Assembly (NCBI GenBank): GCA_031308135.1
Contig: JAHLJT010009355.1
Coordinates: 8,047,074-8,111,073 of the forward strand
Origin: Acheta domesticus
Lineage: Eukaryota; Arthropoda; Insecta; Orthoptera; Gryllidae
Length of the DNA: 64,000 nucleotides
Reading direction: 5' to 3'
Below the pieces are notes generated by a model. That model saw only the letters and a program-made list of their open reading frames with translations. It ran no database searches and was not told the DNA's origin. Of this stretch, positions 25,080 through 36,500 are shown in pieces. The translations under genes and the position numbers were made by a program. Within the stretch, counting starts at the first letter, position 1, and each line of letters starts with the position of its first letter.

Positions 25080-28000
25080 ATTATATTATTTTATTGGAAT
25101 ATGACAACACGTAGAATATGGTAGGCAATTCGTGTACTGTGATAGGAATAAGCATTATTATTTACAGTTATGATATTGGGATTCTGTCAATGTTTATAAA
25201 TCATATTTATTCTGTCATTTAATTTCATGTACCTATATTTCACATCACATCATCGCGATAAGTAATATTTTCGGAGCCTACATAGTTTCACGTGTAGTTC
25301 TACATTTTCCACTTTTTTCATTACTTCTTAATTCAGGGTTTCGTTTAATTGAATATTACGTGTACCTCTAATCATGTTCACATATAATTATAACCCACCA
25401 CACATCGCAACGATGTATAATTGCTAGTTCTTTTAATCAGTCGTCATCAGTGACATCTGTCGGCGAAGATGAAAAGCTGAAAGCGAATGTCGGCGCGCTT
25501 TCAAGTGCGTCTTTGGGAAGTGTCTCTTTTTCGTCACCTCCACGTCTTCCCCCCTCCCCCCACATCCATCTCCCTATTCGAACCCTTGTGACACGCGTTA
25601 GGGTGTACGAAGGCTCCACACTACTTTCCAAACGCTCAATGACGGCTACTTGCTTCTCTCATAGGAAAAAGAAGCAACCCTTCTTTTCCCTCTGATATGT
25701 TTGAAAAGCTGTTCTATTACTTCTGTCCGGACCTGCTGCTCGGTCCTCGCAAGCGGCAACTTCTCCTTGATATTTAGCGGCGACTGTACGGTACGCATGA
25801 ATTCCTTTCAAAATGTGAAACCCCCTTGTATGTCCCTTTCATCGTGAAAGCTTACTTACTGCATACATGGTGAAAATTTTTTAGAGAACTTTTTTGATTT
25901 TTTTCCCCCAAAAATTAAATGAGAGACCGGGATTGGTTAGAATAAGGAACTGAATACACGATCTTCTGTCTTTTTCTCGAGAAGCGTGAGTATAGAAGAT
26001 CGAGCGAGACAGAGACGCGGAGGGGAGGAGATTAGATATAGAAGAGACCGCACTGCCGTCGGGCTCTACCCTTTTTTTTTTCACTTTCGTGACGTTTGAG
26101 AGAAATTAAAAAGGGAGATGAAGAAAACCGAAAAAGAGAAAGGCTTCGATGAGCAAAAACAAAACGCAATCTATGTGTTTAAAAGCTAAAGATATGGGTG
26201 GAAGCATTTGGATATTTTTTACAGCAAAGGGAGACTCCGTTTGCCTTGGAATAATTTTAATGGACATAGAAGGAATAGCCTTAGTCGGTGGAGTTCTTTT
26301 TAAAAATTTTGTGTGGATTGTGGGGCTGTCGTTTGTACGCCGGATTCTCAATAGCCTGTGAGGGATCCCAAAGACTTCATCACGTCCTGTTCTAGTAATT
26401 AAAGCCCGACGAGATATGTTTTAACGACGGCCTTGCGTCGTCGCAGAGTTTACACGAGAGAACGTGGGCAGTTCTCAAGAACGGTTCGAGTTTCGATGAC
26501 GTCTCTAAATTCGAACAAGAAATACTAAACTAAAAAGAAATTTTAAAAAATTAAATTCAAGCGACGACTGACTGGGGGCTCCAGCACATACGCAGCCATT
26601 TTTGCGGAGAAACGAAACTTTTAATGGGTTTTCGGAGACGCCGTATTCATTTGTGTAAATACGATTTGAACTAAAAATAATCACAAAGAAACGTACTGCT
26701 CTGCATGTATTTGTCGTGTGTACAGCACCATCGTTACAAGTTCAAAGCGAATAATATTAACTGCTCCACGTTTCCACGTAGATCCTTTGCCGATTTCCAT
26801 GTTATACACCAAAGTTAATGGCAATTGAGAATGAATGCATAATGGCGCGTTTCAATCAAATGCCATAATTAAAGAAACGCTCTTGCGCATGTCAAGATTT
26901 TTACTTTTCTGTGATAATTTAAGGAAAATCTTTTTAAAGTGGCGTATTGATTTGAGCATGTCTACCATGTGATTCTCTTTTTTCGAGTTTTCTAAGCGCG
27001 CTATCTGCCTGCTAAAGACAACAATTGCACCGAATACGACCGTCTTTTTTCAAGCAATTCTTTTGCTTTTAACTGAAAGAAACGCAGCAATTAAAATCTA
27101 GCTCCCTTTTGATTTCTCCACACACACGTAGAGACAAAGCGAGTGAATAATCTAGGAAGGAAAAAGTGAGAGTTCGAAAAAAGGGGTAGAAAGGGGTGCA
27201 CGAAAGGAAGTAAAGACAGATAACGTTAAAGAGTGAGGAAAAAAGAGCAAAAAATCAATTCGACGCGTTTACGTGTTGTATTTGAAGAGGAAAAAATTAA
27301 TAGGGTTTCTTTGAGCGATATTTTTCTGAAAACGTTTTTTTTTTCTAAAAGGTCTTTTCCTGCCGCCTTTAGGAGGAAAAAAGACAACGGCGGCGGTTTG
27401 ATTCGTCGAAAAAAGAGCCTCTCGCAGGTACACTCCAACGCTGTGTGCAGAAATAATGACGCAATATGGTTTCCACGGCGATGGAGTCGAGCAGTGATTG
27501 GACAAGGTTTGTGAGCGGGACAGAAAGGATTTGCCGGCGGAGTTTAAGGGCTATGATACAGAGAGGCGGAAGGAAGGAAGGGGGTGTGAACACGAGAGGA
27601 TAAAGCAGTGCGAACGTGTATGTTTATGGGTGGGCAAAAGTGAGTTTTCAAATTAATTTTTTCTCTGCCAGACAGCTGATAGTTAACTGTTGTACAGCCT
27701 GTTGATGTTCTATATTGTGGGTGATGATAGTACTGAATATATTACTCGTTTTAATTAAGAGTTATCTGAACTATATTTAAACTACATTGCAACATTGCAG
27801 TGACTTTTTTAATATATGAATATGTTCGCAGGAAATAAGTAGTACATTTGTTTTATCCTCAATTCACTCATTGCAAAAACAGTCGGTGAATTGTTTTGCA
27901 AAGAATAACTGCTCAGTGTAACTGGTGAAATTTTGTACCTCATACAATTTTCCGTTTGATTATAATGATATAATTGTAATAGTAAATAATGCATCTGATG

Positions 28001-28395
28001 TAATATTGATGCACATATTATAGCCTAGTAGTTACTTACATATTAAGCAGATAATGTTATGTGAGCATTAAATACTTTAAACAAATTTTGTTAATGAAAC
28101 TTTTATAAATGCGCGCTTTGAAAACCATATTCACTTATAATTTAATTAAAAAATAACTTTCTGGAAAAACAAATTAAAAATCAAAGACAATTTATCCTAC
28201 GCAACCACTACACCTTCAAGAGAATATCATCGCTTAAAGCATTCTGATGTCGAGTGTTATTTCAGACGGTTCTCGAAGATGGATTTTACTGTTCCACAAG
28301 TCACTTTTCCTTATTTGTCTCCAGAGATTTTTCAGTGTTAATAAAACTAAGTGATTTTTCCAACCCACGTCTAGGCCCCGTGTTTGCTCGCATCT
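25080..28395. other. AT-rich spacer, no gene seen
   Basis: Short frames around 25440-25690, 25880-26360 and 27230-27590 are Lys/Ser/Phe-rich low-complexity translations without domains. No transposon termini recognised. Confidence 0.45.
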
Positions 28396-28399
28396 TCAC

Positions 28400-28700
28400 A
28401 TCCGCCCACTGTACGCCGACGCGTTACGATGGCGGCGGCTGAGAGCACGGCGGGACGTGCCTGATTGCAGGACGTGGGCGGCGGCGGCGGCGGCGCCACC
28501 TGGCAAAGGAAGCCGCCCCCGCCCCCGCCTTCGTCGCGACAAGCGTGTCCTTCAATCGAACACGCGGAGCGGGATTCGAGGGGTGCGCAGCGACAAGAGG
28601 GAAGCCCGGAACGGGGAGGGCGGGCTGAGAGGCTGGCAAGCGCGCCCGCCAGGCCTCGCGACGCTCGCCTTGCGACTTCCCGCGCCGTGGGCCGCCCCGC
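28400..28700. other. CpG island
   Basis: Sharp switch to GC-rich sequence with GGCGGCGGCGGCGG and high CpG. It passes directly into the C-rich repeat block. Could be a promoter island, but no exon recognised on either strand. Confidence 0.4.
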
Positions 28701-29330
28701 CCCGCACCACCTCCACAGCGCCACTCGCCAACGCGTACCGAGCCCCTCCATCCTGCACCGCACCAACTCGTCCTACACCGCCAGTCCCTGGTCCTGCCCC
28801 GCACCGCCCCGTCCCGCCCCGCCACGCACCAACCCGTCCCACACCGCCCGCCCCCGCCTCGCCTTGCCTGGTCCTGCCCCTCCCCGCCCAGCCCCGCCCC
28901 GCACCACCCTCATCGTCCCCGCCTCCGCGTACCCAGCCACTCAACCCCGCCCCGTACTACACGGCCTCGCCCCATCCCCCCTCACCCTCGCCTTTGCGTC
29001 CCGATCACCTTCATCCCGCCCCTCCTTGCCTTGCCCCGCCCCGCACCTCCGCGTACCGAGATATTCCATCCTGCCCCGCACCACTCTCGCCCCCATATCA
29101 CCCCACGCCCCCGCGTACCACCCGCCACCCCCCATCCGTGTCCTCTTCTCCGCATTCCCCTATCCCCGCCCCGCCCTACCCGCGCCCCCACATCTCCTCC
29201 CTTCTCCGCGTACACCCTCCCCTGCCCCGCCCAACCGCTGCCCTTCACATCACCCCCCCCCCGCTTTCGCGAACCGAGCCACTCCGCCCCGCCTCACTCC
29301 TCCCGCCGCCCCCGCACTCTCTCATTACCG
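28700..29330. repeat. strand-asymmetric C-rich degenerate repeat block
   Basis: About 630 bp in which the plus strand is dominated by CCCCGCCCCGCACC-type motifs with almost no G-runs. Recurrent CGCGTACC and CATCCTGC words mark degenerate repeat units of irregular length. Three-frame openness yields Pro/His/Arg/Ala/Ser translations that are not proteins. The minus strand is G-run-rich and could form G-quadruplexes. Confidence 0.7.
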
Positions 29331-29339
29331 CGCGAAAGA

Positions 29340-31640
29340 AAGCGGTTTGGTTCGGGGGAAGCTGTAAATTGACGTAACGTTTCTGGTTTGTATCAAATAC
29401 TCGAAAGCGCTGTCGAGGGAGGGTGTGATGCGTGTTGTATGGCGGGGGATGGGGACGACTTCGCTTACGTTTTTTCTTGGGGATGGGTAAGAGGAGATCA
29501 AACGCGTCTTTGCGAGAAAGTCTGCGTGATGAACTTTCTATAGCACGGAATCTCCGACTTGTTTAGTTAATGACTACTTCGAATGAGGAGTGTTCGGGAT
29601 TTTTACTTGCATATGTGATAGACGTTAGGTGCCGTATGAATGCTTTTGTTTCTTTGGGAAATTTTCTTAAAATCTCGGTGCATTTTGAGGTTGGAGATGT
29701 AAATATTTAAGTATATTAAGTAAGTAATTTACCACATAATTGGTCAAGATTTTTAGGAATGTGTAGGAGTGGTACTATTTTTATATTTTGCGTAAATTAA
29801 ACAATAACATTTTGCATGTTTTATTCCATTTATACAAAATAGGAAATCTACAAACAAAATGCACATACAAACTGATACAAATCTTTATAAAAAATGGTTC
29901 AAATAAACAGAAGAGGAACAGAAATACATTTCAGAAATAACATTCCTCTTTAGAACGATACGTAATATTTGTTAAATGCAGTTTTCCTTTAGAAGAAAAG
30001 TCCTTGCAAACAGTAATCCACTTGCCAAATGGTAGAAGACATTCATGGAAGATATTCGTCAGTGTGAAAATGTGAATATTTAATGTGATAATAATAAAAA
30101 ATCAACATGAAATCGCTTAATTGATCAGAGGCATTTTACACACACTCGTACTCACAATCACACACTTCTACAAATGCCCTGAGTTACATTGTAAATGTAC
30201 CCAAGAGAGGATATAGAAGGACCTTTTGTTCTTGGGCACAATAAGGAACAAGTAGAGGAACTTTATTTCTTTTGTTGAAAAGCACTTCCTAAGCTTTCAT
30301 ATGCTTACGAATATAAATATCTAATTAAATTACATAAATAAATGCAAAATAAATATTCTACTTCATTTGCTTACGTATCATGATTCTGAACGGTAGAGAC
30401 GAGGAATTACTTGAAATTCGAGACTCTAATGCATCCTATTAATACTTGTGTATATTCAGGTATCATGCTATTGCAGCAGATATTCAGTACCACGATACTC
30501 TTCTACGGTTTCTATCAGTGGAGAACATTTCCTAAAATTGTGAAAGGTTTGTAGTAATACGTCATGCAGTCGCATTAGGGTGCAGAACATAAGGTCTGAG
30601 GAAACCTCTTCTGATAGTTGGATAAACAATCGTTACTCGTAAATTAAAATTTTCGAAGTGGCTATTGGTGATCATTGATCAAATTAGAATTGCAGTATTT
30701 TTTATCTCGATGCATTTAACGCATTGAGCTTTAACATTATCAGAATTTGCTAAAACTTTGTCAGTAAAATCTTTGTTTACTGATTTTCTGTAACTGATTT
30801 GTGCCATAGGATCGTCAAGTATTTTTGGTTTTATTTAAAATGGAGCAAGAACATTTCCCATTCTACGTGGAAGCCATTCAAAATTGTTTACACAATGTGT
30901 GTATTATATGATTTCTCACGTAGGTCTTTACTAATTGAAATTTGTCTCTTAAATACTGTAGAGATGATCATGTTTTTAAAATGTTTACACCAGGCGTGCA
31001 ATCTATGAAATACGTGTGGTAGAAATCACGTTAGATATATCGTTTAAGAAGTTTCGCGATTTGTCACATTAAGTGAAATTGTATGGCTGAGTTCTAATAC
31101 AGAAGACTTAATACTCTCCCAGAGCCATCGAAAATAGTCATGGCGTTTCTCGACACACCATGTCCTGTACATGGTATACTGCGAGACGCCGTGACATTGA
31201 CCATTTTGTATTAGGGTTCAACCTAGTAGCTAGGAGTGACACCCAATAACTAGGTCCAACATACTCAATACGAAAGGCACCATTGAGGTACCTGTGATAG
31301 GAAGAGTCTCGTGCACTAATGTTCGGTGTTTTGTACATCTCCAAGTATAAGTAATTCTGCGTTAAATCTCAATTCAGGCGTCAAAGTCGTATGTTATATC
31401 ACCAGTTGTTTGAGACATCGCGTCACTTGCGGTTCACTTGTCTATGTTACGGAAATTGTCAAGTTGGTTTCATAACCTGTTGGGCTGACCTGCTCAAACA
31501 ATCTCTGGGGATGCGCGTCCAACACAGTACATCGCAGAATCTGACGCCAGAGGTATCAGGCACACATTTGGTACCACATGCAAAGCTGAAAACCGACTGA
31601 AAAGGATCTTAGTTGTTGTGTTACGAACAAATTTACCCAT
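29340..31640. other. AT-rich spacer, no gene seen
   Basis: No gene recognised. The 31130-31615 part is less AT-rich and has a 68-codon minus frame of unknown origin. It may be decayed repeat DNA related to the adjacent tandem array. Confidence 0.4.
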
Positions 31641-31679
31641 AAATATTGATACTTTAAATCCGACTTTAAATTCAAGCGT

Positions 31680-32560
31680 CCATTCACATGTAATGTCATG
31701 CGTCAAATTAAATGTGACATCACTTGTCACATCTCTTGTCATAATATAGAGCAGCTGCTCAAGCATTCTCCTCGATGTGGATAAGCACCAGATGCAGCTC
31801 GGCGATGAACCTGACGCCGAACTCGTCGATTGGTGCCCCGCACACAAACAGCACAGATACATCAAGTCACATGTTATGTCACGCGTCAAATAAGACGTTA
31901 CATCACGTATCACGTTTCTTGTCATAATATAGAGCAGAGACTCAAGCGTTCTCCTCAAAACCGATGCATCTCGGCGATGAACTTCACACAGAACTCGTCG
32001 AGCGGCGTCCAGTAAACTTTCAGCACAGTGGCGTGAAGTCAAATGTCATGTCACACGTCATATCATATGTTTCATCACAGGTCACATTATGTGTCACGTT
32101 TGTCAGAATAGAGAGCAGCTGCTCAAGGGTTCTCCTAAATGCGGATGTGCACCCGATGCAGCTCGGCGAAGAATCCCACACCCAATACCACAAGCGGCAC
32201 CCAGCATACGTTCAGCACATAGGCATCAAGTCACATGTCACGTCACGCGTCACAAGTCAAATCATTGTGTCAAGTTTCTTGTCACAATCCAGAGCAACTG
32301 GTCAAGCGTTCTCCTCGATGCGGATGCACACCCGGTGCAGCTCGGCGATGGTCAAGACGCCGAACTCTTCGTGCGGTACCCAGCATACGTTCAGCACATT
32401 GGTGTCAGATCACGTCATTTCACGCGTCAGATCACATATGTCACGCGTCAGATCACATGTCATGTCACGTGTCATATCATGTATCACGCGTCAGATCACA
32501 TGTCATGCCACTCGTCAGATCACATGTTACATCACGCGTCAAGTCTCTTGTCACAATTCA
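31680..32560 (-). repeat. tandem array of ~180-bp units carrying the last codons of the SINA-like gene
   Basis: The anchor GAGCAG-CTCAAGCGTTCTCC recurs at 31749, 31932, 32113 and 32292 and in the genuine last exon at 32561 (spacings 183, 181, 179 and 269 bp). Each unit holds, on the minus strand, a diverged copy of the last ~30 codons (EFGVL..AELHRV..RIEENA) plus a 3' flank of CATGTCACGTCACGCGTCA words. Units at 31749 and 32292 keep the terminal IEENA and stop. Units at 31932 and 32113 stop early. The longer final spacing comes from expansion of TCACGCGTCAGATCACATG sub-repeats at 32400-32545. Confidence 0.85.
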
Positions 32561-32570
32561 GAGCAGCTCC

Positions 32571-32945
32571 TCAAGCGTTCTCCTCGATGCGGACGCGCAC
32601 CCGATGCAGCTCGGCGACGCTCAACACGCCGAACTCCTCGAGCGGCGCGCGGAAGCAGTCGCCGGCGTCGAGCACGCGCTCGAGGTCGCGTCCGGCGTCG
32701 TGCACGGGCAGGCGCTGCGCCACGCGGCGCCGCACGCGCCGGCCCTCGGCGTCGCCGCCGTCGCCGTCGCACAGGTCGAGGCACGCGTCGTACGCGAAGT
32801 CGGAGGCCGGGCGGCGGTCGCCCAGGTAGAGCACGGCGGCCAGCACCTCGCGGCGCGACGTGCGCACGCGCACGCGCGCCAGGAAGCGGTCGCCGCAGCA
32901 CAGCAGCACGCCAAAGTTGTCGCGGATGCCCAGCCGCCCGCCCAG
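32571..32945 (-). CDS. last exon of SINA/SIAH-like E3 ubiquitin ligase (substrate-binding domain)
   Basis: The exon encodes 124 residues ending at the TGA at 32571-32573. The translation has DNFGVLLCCGDRF, AAVLYLGDRRPASDFAYDACLDL and RDLERVLDAGDCF...ELHRVRVRIEE. These align in order with the C-terminal substrate-binding/TRAF-like domain of SIAH/SINA proteins (FGHHFMLVLEK, QLIGTRKQAENFAY, NSDCLVFD). A splice acceptor, a pyrimidine-rich stretch and GGGCAG, precedes residue Leu at 32945, so the exon starts in phase 0. Composition is very GC-rich, as in exon 1 and unlike the surrounding intron. In SIAH this domain binds partners of the ligase. Downstream, the exon's own 3' end is tandemly reiterated. 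Family membership is fairly sure. Activity is not, because the exon joining it to the RING exon was not found. Confidence 0.72.
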   Translation of the reverse strand: MGGRLGIRDNFGVLLCCGDRFLARVRVRTSRREVLAAVLYLGDRRPASDFAYDACLDLCDGDGGDAEGRRVRRRVAQRLPVHDAGRDLERVLDAGDCFRAPLEEFGVLSVAELHRVRVRIEENA

Positions 32946-33046
32946 CTGCCCACAAGATAAAGATAAGATAAATTGGGTACAACCCGGTGGCAGCTAATTA
33001 CAAAAACATAAAAATACACAGGCTCTCAGTAACATAGAACAGTAAT

Positions 33047-33049
33047 ACC

Positions 33050-33087
<38 letters not shown>
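33047..33087. repeat. (TAA)n microsatellite, 5' target flank of Dong-like element
   Basis: About 40 bp of AAT repeats abutting the 5' end of the retrotransposon. The same repeat resumes at its 3' end, so the element is embedded in a TAA microsatellite. Confidence 0.95.
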
Positions 33088-33088
<1 letters not shown>

Positions 33089-33140
33089 TCCACCTAGGGA
33101 GTACACGACCTTGCAGTTGGTGGTGGAGCTTGAGTACCCC
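33088..33140 (+). ncRNA. candidate HDV-like ribozyme fold at the retrotransposon 5' end
   Basis: Starting at the first base after the microsatellite, CTCCACC (33088-33094) pairs with GGTGGAG (33122-33128). GGG-A-GTAC (33097-33104) pairs with GTACCCC (33134-33140) around a bulged A. ACC (33108-33110) pairs with GGT (33119-33121) around an 8-nt loop. The strand order P1-P2-P3-P3'-P1'-P2' is the nested pseudoknot order of HDV-like ribozymes, which process 5' ends of R2-type elements. Only five bases (CTTGA) lie where P4 and the catalytic-C joining strand should be, so it may be degenerate, minimal or only similar. Confidence 0.35.
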
Positions 33141-33592
33141 CATGAGCCTTAAAGCTATGTCAGTGGTAGCCTAGCTACCGGTGGGGCCTCCCTTGCTGAA
33201 TGGGTTGAAGGTGAGGGGTCAGACGAAGAAGTACTCCATTTTGAGGAGAGTGGGAAGTAAGTAGAGAGGGAAGGGTCATGAACATTTGGACTTCCTGTTG
33301 TCGGCCCATAGAGGGTACAGGAGAGAAACTGGTTTGGCACACCAGGCCACTGATTAGAGTGGAGGCCCGAACCTTGCATTAGCCAGCGAAGGAGGCTGCC
33401 TTCAGCAGTCAGTGAAAATCCCGTAGGGTTTAGTAATGCCGACTGGCGATCGGAGGGACCCCTTGCTGGGCCCTGCGGGGGGATGCCCCGAGGCCACTGT
33501 GGGTCGCAGTAACGGATGGCAGGAAACAACCCGAGGGTTAAGTGTGATCTGTGAACTCGAACTTGCGTCCTGCGAATCTTCAATTCAAACCA

Positions 33593-36500
33593 ATGAGCAA
33601 AATGGATAGAACAAGCAATGTAATGAATCTTAACATGCCTTGTTCTACCAATGTCCCATACCTGCTCAGAAACCGAGCTAATGTCACCTTGTCGACGTCT
33701 GGCCATCCCACGGATGCTAGTCCCAGGGACCCAGAGCCGGCAGTAGCTCGAAGCCATCGTCAGAGACGGACCCGGGATGAATTAAAGGAGGTGATGTGGT
33801 GCTTTTACTATGCAAAAGCGAAAAATGGGGGCTCAGAAATAGAAGTTTTCAAGGTATGGAGAGAGCGGAACCCAGATATGAGACCTACCCTAGACTCAAA
33901 GAAGCTTGCCAGTCAACGACGATACATACTCAGCAGTGGAAAATTCACAGCAGATCAACTTGCTGACATTGAGAGAAATGCGGAATATGTACTTCGCTCG
34001 AACAATCCACATGACGAACATGTAGAACTTGAAAATGATGATCTCGTGGAAGGTTCATCGCTTTCCAGTGAAACACACGTCAGTGGTGAAAACTCATCTG
34101 GCAATGAATTACACGATAAGGACATGATGCGAAATCTCCTTCGGCGCGAGATAGAAAGAGTTAGTCAACTTCCGTTTGAATCTCGCGAACCGTTGAGGAG
34201 AATATACGAAAATGCCAAAGCTAAAAGAGTGATAGAAACAGTTAATTCTGTCTTAAATGAGGTGGTGGAGACCCCAGGCAGAGATCTAGATATTACTGAA
34301 ATCAATCACATCATATATGCAACTGGATATCTAGTATCTCAGATAATTTTGGGGCCAGCCAAGAACACCGACGGCCGACAGCAAAACAGAGTAAACAGCT
34401 CTGTACCCCCATGGATGAACAGAATTATGAAACGGATAGCCGACACCCGGCGTGAAATATCATTCTTAGCTGAGGCATCTTCTAAATCAACGCACACCTC
34501 TAAAGTTCAACGAAAAATATTCAATGTTGAACAAAAATACCAAATTGAAAATGACACCAGCAGGCTAATGGTAGTTGAGAAGCTAAAAGAGAAAATTCAA
34601 GCATGGGCTCAACGAATAAGAAGGTACAAACGTAGAATAGATTTCCGTGTACAGAACCGGTTGTTTGAAACAGACGCGAAGAGATTCTATCGCAATCTGA
34701 CTCAAAAACCGAATGGCAAAGCTGTTACTCCTTCAAAAGATGACGTCGAAGCATTTTGGGCAGGAATCTGGGAAGAGAGCAGATCCTACAACAAAGACGC
34801 ATCTTGGCTTCAATCTGAAGTTGATGCTGCCGATGAACTTGTAGAAACAGTGGAAGATGTTCACCAATTCTCGGAAGAGGACCTCTTCCAAGCAATTAAG
34901 AACATGGGAAACTGGAAGTCCCCCGGGATTGATAAGATCCAGATTTATTGGATTAAGAAATTAACAGCAATACATTCTCATCTAGCAAAGGCTGTTAATA
35001 AAATTTTTGAAAACCCAAAGGAAATCCCGGAATGGCTCACACGCGGCATCACGTATTTGCTACCCAAAGCGGGAGACAGCTCTTTGGCGAAGAACTACAG
35101 GCCAATTACTTGTCTGCCAGTACTGTACAAAGTTATAACTTCAGCTATAGCTGACAAAATGTATAGACATCTAGATAAGAATCATCTAATGCCAGCTGAA
35201 CAAAAAGGATGTCGTAAAGGCTCTTATGGGTGTAAGGAAATCTTGCTACTGAATAAAGTCATCTTGAATGATGTAAAGAAACGCAAACGTAATTTGAGCA
35301 TGGCTTGGATTGACTACCAAAAGGCCTTTGATAGTGTACCACACGATTGGATTTTGAAGACCCTGGAGATCTATCGATTTCATCCTAGACTTGTTGAGTT
35401 TTGCAAGGCTAGTATGAAGTCGTGGAGTACCAGGTTACTAATCCACAGCGGAAAGGAAGCAGTAGAAACCAGAAGTATTCAGATTAACAGGGGTATTTTT
35501 CAAGGAGATTCACTATCCCCTCTGCTGTTTTGCATTAGTTTGATCCCACTATCGAGACAGTTGTCGCAAGCTGACTTTGGTTTTAAGCTCCATGGTGATG
35601 AAAGGCCAGTATCACATTTGTTTTACATGGATGATCTGAAAGTGTTTGCCAAGAATGAAGCGATTCTCTCCCAAATGCTGTCTGTCGTGAATGACTTTAG
35701 CAATGACATCTGCATGAATTTTGTTCTTGACAAGTGTGCAAAAATCAATTTAAAGAGAGGGAAACTCACAACGTCTGAGAACATTGAAATTGATACGCAC
35801 ACTGTGATTCAAGATCTTGAGCCAGGTAAAACTTACAAATATCTGGGCATTGAAGAATGTGAAACCATCTCGAATGACAGAATGAAAGAGAGAATTCGTA
35901 GGGAGTATTATAGAAGAGTGAGACTGGTCCTGCAGTCCGCTCTGAATTCCAGGAATAAAATATCTGCAATAGGTAGTTTGGCGGTACCTGTAGCCGAATT
36001 CAGTTTTGGACTAGTGGACTGGACTGAGCAAGAAATTCGCACCATGGATCGAAAAACCAGAAAACTGCTGACAATGCATCATGTTTCCCACCCTCGAGCT
36101 GATATACATAGACTTTATGTGGCACGTAAGGAAGGAGGAAGAGGCCTCAGACAAATTGAGGCCTCCTGGCACAACGCAATAGTCGGGTTGGGTAAGTATG
36201 TAGTCAGCCATCAAGACGACCCTCTAATGAGGCAGGTCATGAAATCTGACCGAAGAATGGGAAACAGAGGCATTGTTAGTGTAGCAAGAAACATTGTGAA
36301 GAAAACTAGGCAAGACACGTCGAATAACACAGACACTGAACTTCTGATGCTGCTAAACATGAAGTGTGAGACACAAAAAATGTTAAAGAAATCGTGGAGA
36401 GACAAACCACTCCACGGTCAATACCTAAAAAGAATGGACAAGGTGCAGATCAATAAAGATCAATCATTTATGTGGCTTAAAAGGGGAAGGATGAAGCCAG

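Noticed and set aside
27230..27600. overlapping Lys/Arg- and Phe-rich frames as a possible basic protein gene
   Set aside because: Composition follows the A-rich, GAAAAAAG-type sequence. No initiator context, domain or splice signals.
28457..29377. ~300-codon Pro/Arg/His/Ser-rich frames in the C-rich block
   Set aside because: Several overlapping frames on both strands are open at once because the C-rich repeats lack stop codons. Composition is pure repeat translation and no domain or splice signal is present.
31964..32971. 335- and 246-codon plus-strand frames
   Set aside because: They are the complement of the tandem array and the SINA-like last exon. The minus frame carries the SIAH-type motifs.
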